Shown here: positions 54,017-63,285 of the stretch, one piece after another
Numbering within the stretch: position 1 is the first letter of the stretch
How the letters are laid out: each line of letters opens with the position of its first letter
DNA from: Lysobacter_C viscosus
Lineage (GTDB): Bacteria > Pseudomonadota > Gammaproteobacteria > Xanthomonadales > Xanthomonadaceae
Assembly: GCF_046600715.1 (NCBI RefSeq)
Contig: NZ_JBJMAV010000003.1
Coordinates: 1-64,000 of the forward strand
Direction: 5' to 3'
DNA length: 64,000 nt
Notes under the pieces: generated by a model
Told to the model about the DNA's origin: nothing
The model's database searches: none
The model's input: the letters and a program-made list of their open reading frames with translations, nothing else
Made by a program: the position numbers and the translations under genes

Positions 54017-55930
54017 TCAGAACGGGAAGAACCGCGGGATCAGCACGGTCGCCATCATCCAGAAGATGATGTTCAGCGGCAGGCCGATCTTGGGGAAGTC
54101 GGAGAAGCGGTAACCGCCCGCGGCATAGACCATTGCGTTGGTCTGGTAGCCCACCGGCGTGGCGAAGCTGGTGGAGGCCGCGAACGCCACCGCGACCAGG
54201 TACGGCTTGGCATCCACGCCCAGCGACTCGGCCGCCGCGATCGCCACCGGTACCACCAGCACCGCGGCGGCGTTGTTGCTCATCACCTCGGTCATCACCG
54301 CGGTGAGCAGGTAGATCGCCGACAGCGTCACCCCGGGTCCGAACGCGCTCAGCATGCCGATCGCGTTCTGCGCGACCCAGTCCGCGCCGCCGCTGCGCTC
54401 CAGCGCGATACCCAGCGGCAGCACCCCGGCGAGCAGCATCACCACCCGCCAGTCGACCGCTTCGTACGCCTCGTCCGGCTCCAGACAGCGCAGCACCACC
54501 AGCGCGACGCAGCCCAGGATCGCCGCGGCCACGATCGGCAGCCAGCCGCTGCCCGCGGCCACGATCACCGCCGCCAGCACGCCGGCGGAGATCAGCGCGC
54601 GCCGCACGTCCACCCGGCGCTGCGCCCGCTCGCCCAACACCACCACGCCGGGGTTGTCGCGCAGCGCGGCCAGGGTCGACTCGGTCGCGTCCACCAGCAG
54701 GATGTCGCCCAGCGCCAGCGGCACCTGGTCGACCGGCCGGCGCAGCACCACGCGCTGGCGCTGCAGCCCGTGCACCCGCACCCGGTAGGTGTGGCCGAAG
54801 CGCATCCCGGCCAGGGTGTGGCCGATCAGCGGCGAACCGGGCGCCACCATCACTTCGGCGTGCAGGCGTTCTTCCTCCCCGCCGGCGGGGTCCAGTTCGG
54901 GCGCGACGCGGTCGTAGTCCAGCTTGTGGCGGCGCCGCAGCGACTCCACCTGGTCCCACTCCCCGTGCAGCAGCAGCCGGTCGCCGACCCGCAGCCGGGT
55001 CTGCGAGGCGGGTGTGGTCTTGCCGCCGCGGCGGATGATGTCGATAAGCTCCAGCGGCCGGGTGGGCGGCTTGGGCACGGCGGCCGGGGTATCGGCGGTG
55101 GTGTCGTCGTCGCGGTCGGCGTCGGGCGCGGCAGCGCTCTCCGCTTCAGCTTCGCCTGCAGCGTCGGCATTCCCGGTCTTGGCCGCCACAGGATCGGGTT
55201 CGGGCTCGCGTTCGGGCTTGAGCAGGGCGCCGGCAGTTCGCTCCACCGCAGGCGACTTGTCGGGCACCAGCAGTTCGGCCAGGAAGCGGCCGCCGTGGCC
55301 CTCGGTGTCGACTTCGCCCACGCCCAGGTCGGGCAGCAGGAAGCGCCGGGCGACCATCAGGTACACCAGCCCCACGCCCACGAAGATGATGCCCAGCGGG
55401 GCGAATTCGAACAGCCCGAACCCCTCGCGGCCGGTCTGCTGCGCCAGCGAGTTGACCAGCAGGTTGGTCGAGGTGCCGATCAGCGTGCACACGCCGCCGA
55501 ACTGCGCGGCGAACGAGAGCGGGATCAGGAACTTCGACGCCGGTTGCCGATTGGCGGCCGTAGCGGCCATCACCAGCGGGATGAACACGGCCACCGCGGC
55601 GGTGTTGTTGATGAAGCCGGAAAGCACCGCGATGGTGACCATCATCACCAGCGCGAACATCCATGGCGACCGTATCCGCGCAAGCGTTTCGGCCACGCCC
55701 TGCAGGGCGCCGCTGCGCTGCAGCCCGGCGCTGAGCACGAACATCGCCGCCACCGTGATCGTGGCCTGGCTGGAGAAGCCCGACAGCGCCTCGCCGGGCG
55801 TGACCAGGCCCAGCACCAGCAGGCTGGCCAACACCAGCAGCGCGACCACGTCGACCGGCAGTTTCTCGGTGACGAACAGGATCACCGCCCCCACCAGCAC
55901 CGCCAGCGTCAGCCACAGGTCCAGGCCCAT
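54017..55930 (-). CDS. SLC13 family permease with RCK_C domains
   Basis: A 637-residue transporter. The N-terminal half has a set of membrane helices with FINNTAAVAVFIPLV and IGTSTNLLVNSL, and the C-terminal half has another set with MSNNAAAVLVVPVA and FATPVGYQTNAM, the divalent-anion/Na+ symporter (DASS) repeats. The hydrophilic middle contains two TrkA_C (RCK_C) modules (LRVGDRLLLHGEWDQV; LALGDILLVDATE) with an acidic Ala/Asp-rich linker of about 70 residues. Its place inside a sulfite-dehydrogenase-like operon suggests sulfate or another sulfur anion as substrate, by inference. Confidence 0.8.
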   Translation of the reverse strand: MGLDLWLTLAVLVGAVILFVTEKLPVDVVALLVLASLLVLGLVTPGEALSGFSSQATITVAAMFVLSAGLQRSGALQGVAETLARIRSPWMFALVMMVTIAVLSGFINNTAAVAVFIPLVMAATAANRQPASKFLIPLSFAAQFGGVCTLIGTSTNLLVNSLAQQTGREGFGLFEFAPLGIIFVGVGLVYLMVARRFLLPDLGVGEVDTEGHGGRFLAELLVPDKSPAVERTAGALLKPEREPEPDPVAAKTGNADAAGEAEAESAAAPDADRDDDTTADTPAAVPKPPTRPLELIDIIRRGGKTTPASQTRLRVGDRLLLHGEWDQVESLRRRHKLDYDRVAPELDPAGGEEERLHAEVMVAPGSPLIGHTLAGMRFGHTYRVRVHGLQRQRVVLRRPVDQVPLALGDILLVDATESTLAALRDNPGVVVLGERAQRRVDVRRALISAGVLAAVIVAAGSGWLPIVAAAILGCVALVVLRCLEPDEAYEAVDWRVVMLLAGVLPLGIALERSGGADWVAQNAIGMLSAFGPGVTLSAIYLLTAVMTEVMSNNAAAVLVVPVAIAAAESLGVDAKPYLVAVAFAASTSFATPVGYQTNAMVYAAGGYRFSDFPKIGLPLNIIFWMMATVLIPRFFPF

Positions 55931-55960
55931 CTCAGCAATGTCCCCCGTTGGTGTTGCGCA

Positions 55961-58846
55961 TCAGCCGTGTTCCTCTTCGCGCATCGCCGCGCCGTAGCGC
56001 AGCGGCCCGGTGTCGGCGCGGCCCAGTTCCAGCGGGGCGAAGCGCGGCTCGGCCTCGTCCACCTCCGCGACCGGTTCGATGCGCACGCGCAGGTCGAACC
56101 ACGCCGCCTGCCCGGTTACCGGGTCCGCATTGGCGTAGTCGCCGCGCGGGGTGATGTCGGAGATCAGGTGGTTGAGCAGGAAGCCCGTGCGTCCTTCCGG
56201 CGCATCCTTGCCCAGCCGCCAGGCGCCCTTGCGCTTGCCGATGGCGTTCCACGTCCACACCGTATCGGGCTGCACGTTGGCCGCGAGCCGGGCCTGCACG
56301 GTGATGCTGCCGACGTGGGAGCTCACGCTGATCCAGTCTTCATCCCCGATGCCGTGGCGCGCCGCGGTGTCCGGATGCAGGTACAGCCAGTTGCGCGTGG
56401 CGATCTGCCGCAGCCACGCGTTCTGGCTGCCCCAGGCGTGGTACATGAACATCGGTCGCTGGGTGACCGCGCTGAGCGGGAAGCGGCTGTCGAGGTCGTC
56501 GATCTGCGCGCCCTCGAACGGCTCGTACCACAGCGGCAGCGGATCGAAGTAGGTCGCCACGCGTTCGCGGTGCGCGGGCGGCGGCACGTGCGCGCCATGG
56601 CCCTGCGCCGCCAGGCGGAACTTCTGCAGGGTTTCCGAATACACCTGCAGCACGATCGGGTCGGCATGGCCGAGGAAGCCCATGGACTGCGCCCAGTCGA
56701 GGTAGCCGCGGTTGGCCATCTTGAAGTAGCGCGCGTGCTCGGGGATCTCGCTGCGCCAGAAGCCGCCGTTGTCGATGTAGCGCTGCAACTGGTCGGGATT
56801 GGGCGCGCCCCTTGCCTCGGCGCTGCCATCGGCGCCGCGCCAGCCGGCCAGCAGGCCGACGCCGGGCACGCGCTCGTGGCGGACGATGTAGTCGGCGTAG
56901 TCGCGGTAGCGCGCCGAGCCGTCCTCGCCGACCATGCCCGGCAACCCCAGCCGCGCGCCCAGCTCCAGCAGCACCGACTGGAAGCCGCGCACGTCGCGTG
57001 GCTTGCCGTCCTTGCCCTGCGTGGCCGGGTCCAGCACCGGGTGGCGGATCGCATCGCTGGCGCCGTCGGCGTCGGAGATCGGCCGGTCCAGCATGCTGAT
57101 CGCGTCGAACCGCTCCAGGTAGGTCGTGTCCGGCAACACCAGGTCGGCGTAGGCGACCGTCTCCGACGCATAGGCATCGGAGTAGATGATCCGCGGGATG
57201 CGGTACTCGCCGGACGCGTCCCTGTCGGTCAGCCAGGCGATCGTCTGCGCGGTGTTCATCGACGAGTTCCAGCCCATGTTGGCCATGAACATCAGCAGCG
57301 TGTCGATGCGGTACGGGTCGCCGGCCCAGGCGTTGCGGATGACGGTGTGCATCATCCCGTGCGCGCTGAGCGGGTAGCCCCAGCTGAATGCGTGGTCGAT
57401 CCGGCGCGGCTGGCCGTCGGCATCCACGACCAGGTCTTCGGGCCCGTGCACGAAGCCCAATGGCGGGGCATCGAGCGAGCCGTCCTCGCGCCGGTTCTTG
57501 CCCGGGCGGTTGGGCGGCGGTACCGGCTTGGGGAACGGCGGCTGGTAGCGGAACGAGCCCGGCGCATCCACCGCGCCCAGCAGCAACTGCAGCAGGTGCA
57601 GCGCGCGGCAGGTATGGAAGCCGTTGCTGTGCGCGCTGATGCCGCGCATGGCGTGCATCGCCACCGGACGGCCGGTCATCGTGGCGTGCTCGCGGCCCCA
57701 CGCATCGGTCCAGGCGATCGGCAGCTCGAGGTGGCTGTCGAACGCGGCCTCGGCCAGCTCGCGTGCGATGCGACGGATGGTGTCGGCGGGGATCCCGCAG
57801 CGCTCGCTCACCGCGTCGGGTGCGTATTGCGGGTCGAGGTAGCGTTCGGCGACGAGATGGAACGACGGCACTGCGGTGCGGCCGTCGGGCAGGGTGTATT
57901 CGCCCACGACGGCAGGCGAGATACCGACGGCGTCGGCGTGCGCCGGTGCGCCCCCGGCGGCATCCGCGGGGGGATGGGCGGAGGCGTTGCGATCCCAGCA
58001 CAGCGCACGTCCCTGCCCGTCGCGCGCGAACAGCCCGTCGTCGGCCCCGCCCGGGTTGCGCACCACCAGCCAGTGGGCGTTGGTGTAGCGCACCAGGTAG
58101 TCCAGGTCGATGCGGTCGGCCTTGAGCAGTTCGTGGATCAGCGCGAACGCGAACAACCCGTCGGTGCCCGGTCGGATGCCGATCCACTCGTCGGCGATCG
58201 CCCCGTACCCGCTGCGCACCGGGTTGACCGCCACGATCTTGGCGCCGTGCTCCTTCAGCTTGGCCAGGCCGAGCTTGATCGGGTTGGAGTCATGGTCCTC
58301 GGCCACGCCCCACAGCATCAGGTAGCGCGCGTGTTCCCAGTCCGGCTCGCCGAACTCCCAGAAGCTGCCACCCACCGAGTACAGACCGCCGGCGGCCATG
58401 TTCACCGAGCAGAAGCCGCCGTGCGCGGCGTAGTTGACCGTGCCGAACTGTTGGGCCCACCAACCGGTCAGCGCCTGGCTCTGGTCGCGGCCGGTGAAGA
58501 ACGCCAGCTCGTCGGGGTTGCGCTCGCGGATCGGCGCCAGCCACGAGGCGGCGATGTCCAGCGCCTCGTCCCATTCGATCTCGCGGAACTCGCCCGAGCC
58601 GCGTTCGCCGACCCGCAGCAGCGGCTTGTCCAGCCGCGCCGGCGAGTAGTGCTGCATGATCCCGGCCGAGCCCTTCGCACACAGCACGCCGCGGTTGACC
58701 GGGTGGTCCGGGTTGCCCTGGATGTAGCGGATCTTCCCGTCGGCCAGCCACACCTTGATGCCGCAGCGGCAGGCGCACATGTAGCAGGTGGTGGTCTTGA
58801 CTTCGTCGCCCGGCGAGGGCGAGAGGTTGAGGCGGGGTTCGCGCAT
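55961..58846 (-). CDS. soeA: molybdopterin oxidoreductase, SoeA-like (DMSO reductase family)
   Basis: A 961-residue catalytic subunit. The N-terminal 4Fe-4S site is Cys21, 24, 28 and 56 (CYMCACRCGIKV ... GVLCAKGS). The likely molybdenum ligand is Cys146 in HGGFCSVNMAAGG. MGD-binding segments and the C-terminal molydopterin dinucleotide-binding domain (LYLHPDTAARHGIGDEDW) follow. There is no twin-arginine signal, which fits the cytoplasmic sulfite dehydrogenase SoeABC better than periplasmic DmsA/PsrA/TtrA. Sulfite oxidation is thus the favoured guess, not proved. It is first in an operon with the SLC13 permease, FeS and anchor subunits. Confidence 0.78.
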   Translation of the reverse strand: MREPRLNLSPSPGDEVKTTTCYMCACRCGIKVWLADGKIRYIQGNPDHPVNRGVLCAKGSAGIMQHYSPARLDKPLLRVGERGSGEFREIEWDEALDIAASWLAPIRERNPDELAFFTGRDQSQALTGWWAQQFGTVNYAAHGGFCSVNMAAGGLYSVGGSFWEFGEPDWEHARYLMLWGVAEDHDSNPIKLGLAKLKEHGAKIVAVNPVRSGYGAIADEWIGIRPGTDGLFAFALIHELLKADRIDLDYLVRYTNAHWLVVRNPGGADDGLFARDGQGRALCWDRNASAHPPADAAGGAPAHADAVGISPAVVGEYTLPDGRTAVPSFHLVAERYLDPQYAPDAVSERCGIPADTIRRIARELAEAAFDSHLELPIAWTDAWGREHATMTGRPVAMHAMRGISAHSNGFHTCRALHLLQLLLGAVDAPGSFRYQPPFPKPVPPPNRPGKNRREDGSLDAPPLGFVHGPEDLVVDADGQPRRIDHAFSWGYPLSAHGMMHTVIRNAWAGDPYRIDTLLMFMANMGWNSSMNTAQTIAWLTDRDASGEYRIPRIIYSDAYASETVAYADLVLPDTTYLERFDAISMLDRPISDADGASDAIRHPVLDPATQGKDGKPRDVRGFQSVLLELGARLGLPGMVGEDGSARYRDYADYIVRHERVPGVGLLAGWRGADGSAEARGAPNPDQLQRYIDNGGFWRSEIPEHARYFKMANRGYLDWAQSMGFLGHADPIVLQVYSETLQKFRLAAQGHGAHVPPPAHRERVATYFDPLPLWYEPFEGAQIDDLDSRFPLSAVTQRPMFMYHAWGSQNAWLRQIATRNWLYLHPDTAARHGIGDEDWISVSSHVGSITVQARLAANVQPDTVWTWNAIGKRKGAWRLGKDAPEGRTGFLLNHLISDITPRGDYANADPVTGQAAWFDLRVRIEPVAEVDEAEPRFAPLELGRADTGPLRYGAAMREEEHG

Positions 58847-58915
58847 CCGCGCATTGTGCCGACAGGCCGTGACGAGGGCGAGGGCACGCCGGCGCCGCGC
58901 CGGCCGCGCGCGGGC

Positions 58916-59572
58916 TCACGGGCACAGTGCTTGCGCGAGCTCCACGGCGTGGCGGCGATCGGCTTCGCTGTCGGCCAGGCCGAGACGGGCGACCTGGCGG
59001 CGCAGGTCGGGGCAGGCGTCGGCCGAGTAGCCGCTGCCGCCGAACAACTTGCCGATGCCGGCCACCACCTTGGCCGCGGACAGCGGCTCGCTCATGTGGA
59101 AGGTGTCGGCGACGCGGCCAGGGACGGTGACCGGGCGGTTGGCCAGCGGCGGGGCGGCGAAGTCTTCCGCGCGCGGTCCCGCGGCCTGCCGGGCCTGCAT
59201 GAGCAGCACCGCGGTCAATGGCCTGGCGCCGGCAGGCTCGGTGGCGGGCGTGGCCTCCGGCGCGGGGGCTTGATCGGGCAGGGGCGACGGAGACCGCGCG
59301 GCGGCACGGGGGACCAGCGGACGACGGGGGGTACGGGCGGGCATTAGCGGGTCCCTCGGCCTGGCATCCGGTGCCATCGCGGGCGCCAACGCAGGCACCG
59401 TGGCCGGCGGCGCGGCAACCCACACCAGCGACAGGGCCTCGGCGCGACGCGGCGCGGCCTGCCAGTGCATTTGCTGCATCAGCAGCGCCAGCAGGGTTGC
59501 GTTGATCGCGATCGCCAGGGCGCCGGCCACGATCCGGTCCCGGTCCAACATCCGTGTCGCCTGCATGTCCAA
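58916..59572 (-). CDS. hypothetical single-pass membrane protein
   Basis: A 218-residue protein starting MDMQATRMLDRDRIVAGALA; the ATG at 59566 is an alternative start. One N-terminal transmembrane helix (about 14-34) is followed by a Pro/Ala-rich linker (~60-115) and a small C-terminal globular part with two cysteines (ACPDLRRQVARLG; ALCP). The layout resembles TonB-type or periplasm-spanning proteins, but I do not recognise a family. It lies upstream of and parallel to soeA, with a 69-bp gap. Confidence 0.55.
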   Translation of the reverse strand: MDMQATRMLDRDRIVAGALAIAINATLLALLMQQMHWQAAPRRAEALSLVWVAAPPATVPALAPAMAPDARPRDPLMPARTPRRPLVPRAAARSPSPLPDQAPAPEATPATEPAGARPLTAVLLMQARQAAGPRAEDFAAPPLANRPVTVPGRVADTFHMSEPLSAAKVVAGIGKLFGGSGYSADACPDLRRQVARLGLADSEADRRHAVELAQALCP

Positions 59573-59713
59573 TCCGTTTGAAGGCCGGCGCGGAGTGTGG
59601 GCAGCAGGCGGTTAAACAGGGGTTATCCGGCCGCGACGTCGCGCGGGGAGACGGGTAGTGGCGCCGTCGCACGGCCCGGTGCGATGCTAGCCGCCCCCGC
59701 TGGAGCCCCCGCC

Positions 59714-60679
59714 ATGGAACGCATCGAACGCATCCACGCCCTGCATCGCATCCTGACCGCCGCGCGCTACCCGGTCACGGTGCAGCGGCTGCAGGAGGAG
59801 CTGGAGTGCTCGCGGGCGACCGTGTACCGCGACCTGGCCTACCTGCGCGACTACCTGATGGCGCCGGTGGTCGGCAACGGCGAGGCCGGCTTCCGCTACG
59901 ACCCCGACGAGGCCGACCGCTTCGAGCTGCCCGGGCTGTGGCTGAGCTCGCAGGAGCTGCACTCGTTGCTGGCCGCGCAGCAACTGATGATGCGCAGCGG
60001 CGGCGGGGTGCTGTCCACGGCGCTGGCGCCGCTGCAGCATCGCATCGAGAAACTGCTCGACGAACATGCCGGCGGCCGGCGGGTGCCGGTGGAGCGGGTG
60101 CGGGTGATCCCGCACCGCTCGCGCAAGCTGGACGAAACCGCGTTCCGCAACGTTGCCACCGCGGTGCTGGACCGCAAGCAGCTGGCATTTGAATACCGCG
60201 CCCGCTCCACCGACGAGCGGACCCGCCGCACGGTGTCGCCGCAGCGGCTGACCCACTACCGGGAGAACTGGTACCTGGACGCGTGGGACCACGACCGCGA
60301 CGGCCTGCGCAGCTTCTCGGTCGACCGCATCACCGGCGCGCGGCTGGCCGACCAGACGGCGCGCGACGTCCCCGACGAGGAGCTCGACCGCCAGCTGGCC
60401 TCCAGCTACGGCATCTTCTCCGGCACCCCCAAGGGCTGGGCGACGGTGGTGTTCAGCGCCAAGGCCGCGCGCTGGGTGGCCGACGAGCACTGGCACTCGC
60501 AGCAGCAGGGCCGCGTGCTGCCCGACGGCCGTTACGAGCTGAAACTGCCCTACAGCTCCGGGCGCGAGCTGCTGATGGACGTGCTGCACTACGGCAGCGA
60601 CGCGGAGATCATCGAGCCGCCGTCGCTGCGCGAGCAGGCGCGCAGCCTGCTGTCGCTGGCGCTGGGCCAGTACGAGTGA
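59714..60679 (+). CDS. YafY-type HTH/WYL-domain transcriptional regulator
   Basis: A 321-residue regulator starting MERIERIHALHRILTAARYP. An HTH_11/DeoR-like domain (about 1-60: LQEELECSRATVYRDLAYL) is followed by a WYL domain (RQ-type strand LTHYRENWYLDAWDHDRDG, RSFSVDRITGA) and a C-terminal dimerisation part (WCX). WYL domains bind ligands such as nucleic acid or small molecules. Its stop overlaps the phospholipase start (TGATG), so both are translated together. Confidence 0.88.
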   Translation: MERIERIHALHRILTAARYPVTVQRLQEELECSRATVYRDLAYLRDYLMAPVVGNGEAGFRYDPDEADRFELPGLWLSSQELHSLLAAQQLMMRSGGGVLSTALAPLQHRIEKLLDEHAGGRRVPVERVRVIPHRSRKLDETAFRNVATAVLDRKQLAFEYRARSTDERTRRTVSPQRLTHYRENWYLDAWDHDRDGLRSFSVDRITGARLADQTARDVPDEELDRQLASSYGIFSGTPKGWATVVFSAKAARWVADEHWHSQQQGRVLPDGRYELKLPYSSGRELLMDVLHYGSDAEIIEPPSLREQARSLLSLALGQYE

Positions 60680-61617
60680 TGGCCGCTGCCGACGCGCCGA
60701 AGATCGAGGCCGGGGAAAAGGTCGCGCTGGTCCTGGGCGCCGGCGGCGCGCGCGGGCTGGCGCAGATCGGCGTGATCGAGGCGCTGCAGGCGCGGCGCAT
60801 GAACATCGTCGCCGTGGCCGGCTCCTCTAGCGGCGCGCTGGTCGGCGGGCTGTTCGCATCCGGTCGGTTGACCGAGTTCCGCGACTGGCTGCTCACCCTC
60901 GGCCGCACCGACATGCTGCGGCTGCTGGATCCGGCGTTCGGCGGCAATTCGCTGTTCGAGGGCGAGCGCCTGATGCGGGCGCTGCGCGAACGCGGCGGCG
61001 AGCCGCGCATCGAGGACCTGTCGGTGGACTTCACCGCGGTGGCGGTGGACCTGCTGCGCCAGCGCGAAGTGTGGTTGCGCGAAGGCGATATGTGGGACGC
61101 AGTGCGCGCGTCGATCGCGATCCCCGGCCTGTTCACCCCGTTCCAGGTGCACGGCCGCGAGCTGGTGGATGGCGGGCTGCTGGCGCCGCTGCCGATCGCC
61201 GCCACGCGTCTGTCGGACGCGCACCGGCTGATCGCGGTGGACATGCACGGCTGGCCGCGTCGCCCGCCCGGCGCGCCGGCGCGCCCGGAACTGGAGCCGA
61301 CGGCGGAAGAGCGCGATCGCCAGAACCGGTTGGCGCGTTGGGTGCGCCGCCGATGGCAGCGCGCGCATGCCGGTGACGACGCCCTGGCCGCCGGCGAACA
61401 GCCCGCGGGCGACTTCGGATTCACCGAGCTGATGGCGCGTTCGCTGGACACCATGCAGGCGCAGATCGCGCGCGTGCAGCTGGCACTGGACCCGCCCGAG
61501 CTGGTGATCCGCATCCCGCGCGACGCCTGCCAGTTCTACGAGTTCTGGCGCGCCCGGGAGCTGATCGCCATCGGCCGCGCCGAGGCCGACTCGGCGCTCG
61601 ACAACGCCGGCTACTGA
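60679..61617 (+). CDS. patatin-like phospholipase (RssA-like)
   Basis: A 312-residue serine hydrolase starting MAAADAPKIEAGEKVALVLG. The patatin dyad is present: oxyanion GAGGARGLAQIG, nucleophile GSSSGALVGG near residue 55, and the catalytic Asp in ELVDGGLLAPLP. No signal peptide, so it is probably cytoplasmic, like RssA. The start overlaps the WYL regulator's stop. The gene is followed by a REP-like palindrome (GCGGCTTCAGCCGC at 61631) and the repeat array. Confidence 0.88.
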   Translation: MAAADAPKIEAGEKVALVLGAGGARGLAQIGVIEALQARRMNIVAVAGSSSGALVGGLFASGRLTEFRDWLLTLGRTDMLRLLDPAFGGNSLFEGERLMRALRERGGEPRIEDLSVDFTAVAVDLLRQREVWLREGDMWDAVRASIAIPGLFTPFQVHGRELVDGGLLAPLPIAATRLSDAHRLIAVDMHGWPRRPPGAPARPELEPTAEERDRQNRLARWVRRRWQRAHAGDDALAAGEQPAGDFGFTELMARSLDTMQAQIARVQLALDPPELVIRIPRDACQFYEFWRARELIAIGRAEADSALDNAGY

Positions 61618-61663
61618 CCTGCCCTGCAGGGCGGCTTCAGCCGCGAAAGATCCTTCCAGCACC

Positions 61664-62425
61664 GTGTAGGAGCGACGTAAGTCGCGATCCAATCTCCACC
61701 CGGTCAGAGAGGTCGCGACTTGCGTCGCTGTCGCGGCGGGTAGACAACGCCTTCTACCGGGATGGCTGCCGTAGACGCGGCTTGAGGCAAGATTGATCCG
61801 TCCAAGCCCGTGTAGGAGCGACGTAAGTCGCGATCCAATCTCCACCCGGGCAGGGCGATCGCGAATTGCGTCGCCGTCGCGGCGCGGTAGACAGCGCCTC
61901 CTAGCGGGATGGCTGCCGTAGACGCGGCTTGAGGCACGATTGATCCGTCCAAGTCCGTGTAGGAGCGACGTAAGTCGCGATCCAATCTCCACCCGGTCAG
62001 AGAGGTCGCGACTTGCGTCGCTGCCGCGGCGCGGTAGACAGCGCNNNNNNNNNNNNNNNNNNNNNNNNNNNNNNNNNNNNNNNNNNNNNNNNNNNNNNNN
62101 NNNNNNNNNNNNNNNNNNNNNNNNNNNNNNNNNNNNNNNNACGCCTTCCACCGGGATGGCTGACGTAGACGCGGCTTGAGGCACGATTGATCCGTCCAAG
62201 CCCGTGTAGGAGCGACGTAAGTCGCGATCCAATCTCCACCCGGTCAGGGCGGTCGCGACTTGCGTCGCTGCCGCGGCGCGGTAGACAGCGCCTTCCACCG
62301 GGATGGCTGACGTAGACGCGGCTTGAGGCACGATTGATCCGTCCAAGCCCGTGTAGGAGCGACGTAAGTCGCGATCCAATCTCCACCTGGGCAGGGCGGT
62401 CGCGACTTACGTCGCTCCTACAACG
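61664..62425. repeat. tandem array of ~147-bp REP-like units, interrupted by an assembly gap
   Basis: Units start at 61664, 61810, 61957, 62204 and 62351, each opening GTGTAGGAGCGACGTAAGTC. A 146-147-bp period is constant except across the N-run. Internal units carry a degenerate second arm (…CTTGCGTCGCTG instead of …CTTACGTCGCTCC); only the last unit keeps the full inverted arm, ending TCGCTCCTACA at 62423. Long minus-strand open frames cross the array but encode only the repeat. The true copy number is unknown. Confidence 0.9.
62045..62140. other. assembly gap (96 Ns) in the repeat array
   Basis: The left flank stops at about unit position 88 and the right flank resumes at about unit position 85, as expected if an assembler broke in a tandem repeat. 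The N count need not reflect real length. Confidence 0.95.
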
Positions 62426-62484
62426 AGCCTGGCGACACCGCCTGGTGCGGGGAGCGCGCGACGGAAGCCGCTCCAAACCGGCCG

Positions 62485-63069
62485 CTAAGGCTCCTTCGGA
62501 TAGGCAAACCCCAGCTTCCCGACCTGCTCGCGCACCTGCGGCACGCGGTAGAGCTTGTCGGTGTCCACGCCGTGCCCGTCCATCCGCTTGACCAGGTCCT
62601 TGTACGTCGCCTCGTCCATCACCGGCTCGCGCGCGAACACCCACGCCAGGTCGCGACCCGGGTAGTCGATCAACGCCCAGCCGTAGTCCGGGCCCACTTC
62701 CAGGATGCGGAACTTGGTCGGGATGAAGCGGAAGAACCACGTCGTCCATTCGCGGTTGCCGGTGCCGTCCTTGACCGTGGCGCGCGAGTCGAACGTCTGC
62801 ACCGGCTGGTCGAAGCCGGTGCGGTAGGTGTAGCGCACGTCGATGCCGCCATCGGGCCGCAGGGTGTAGGTGTCGGTACTGGCCACGTGACCCCGCTCGG
62901 CGAAGTAGGGCACGTGGGCGATGACGTGCCAGGTGCCCATGAAGCGCGGCAGGTCGATCGGCGCGCGGGCCGCGGTGCCCGGCGCGGTGCCGGTGGCGCA
63001 GGCCGCGAGCAGCGACAGGCCGACACCGGCCAGGGCCAGGGTACGGACGGGGCGACGGGGACGGGTCAT
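62485..63069 (-). CDS. lipocalin-family outer-membrane lipoprotein (Blc-like)
   Basis: A 194-residue protein starting MTRPRRPVRTLALAGVG. A lipoprotein signal ends LLAAC. The lipocalin hallmark follows: DLPRFMGTWHVIAHVPYFAE, then strands ending in LEVGPDYGWALIDYPGR (the family YxxAxVGxP-like turn) and AWVFAREPVMDEATY. It probably binds lysophospholipid or fatty acid at the outer membrane. It sits directly after the repeat array. Confidence 0.88.
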   Translation of the reverse strand: MTRPRRPVRTLALAGVGLSLLAACATGTAPGTAARAPIDLPRFMGTWHVIAHVPYFAERGHVASTDTYTLRPDGGIDVRYTYRTGFDQPVQTFDSRATVKDGTGNREWTTWFFRFIPTKFRILEVGPDYGWALIDYPGRDLAWVFAREPVMDEATYKDLVKRMDGHGVDTDKLYRVPQVREQVGKLGFAYPKEP

Positions 63070-63215
63070 CAGGGACTCCTGTGTACGCGGGCTGGGAGAA
63101 GTACGTGCCCGGGCGGCGGCCGGAGGCAACCCGCGCACCGTGGCAGGCCACCGCGCAGCACCGCGTCAAGACGCGACCCGCGGCCCCCCGCCATCCGCCG
63201 TCCGCCCACCCCCTT

Positions 63216-63285
63216 TGTAGGAGCGACGTGAGTCGCGATCGAACCCTCAACCACTGCGCCGTTCCCGACCCACGTCGCTCCTACA
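63216..63285. repeat. REP-like inverted repeat upstream of the lipocalin gene
   Basis: TGTAGGAGCGACGTGAGTCG at 63216 and the inverse CACGTCGCTCCTACA ending at 63285; same family as the copies at 51.04 kb and in the 61.66-62.43 kb array. The right arm is shorter. Confidence 0.75.

Noticed and set aside
53894..59347. An open frame of about 1817 codons on the plus strand, antisense to soeB, the permease and soeA
   Set aside because: His/Arg/Gln-rich low-complexity residues with no family features; it is the shadow of strongly biased GC-rich genes on the other strand.
60589..62379. A long minus-strand open frame running through the repeat array and the Ns
   Set aside because: It encodes only the repeat units and undetermined residues, then the antisense of the phospholipase gene.
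61664..62425. CRISPR array
   Set aside because: The period is ~147 bp and whole units are conserved; there are no short repeats separated by unique spacers and no cas genes.
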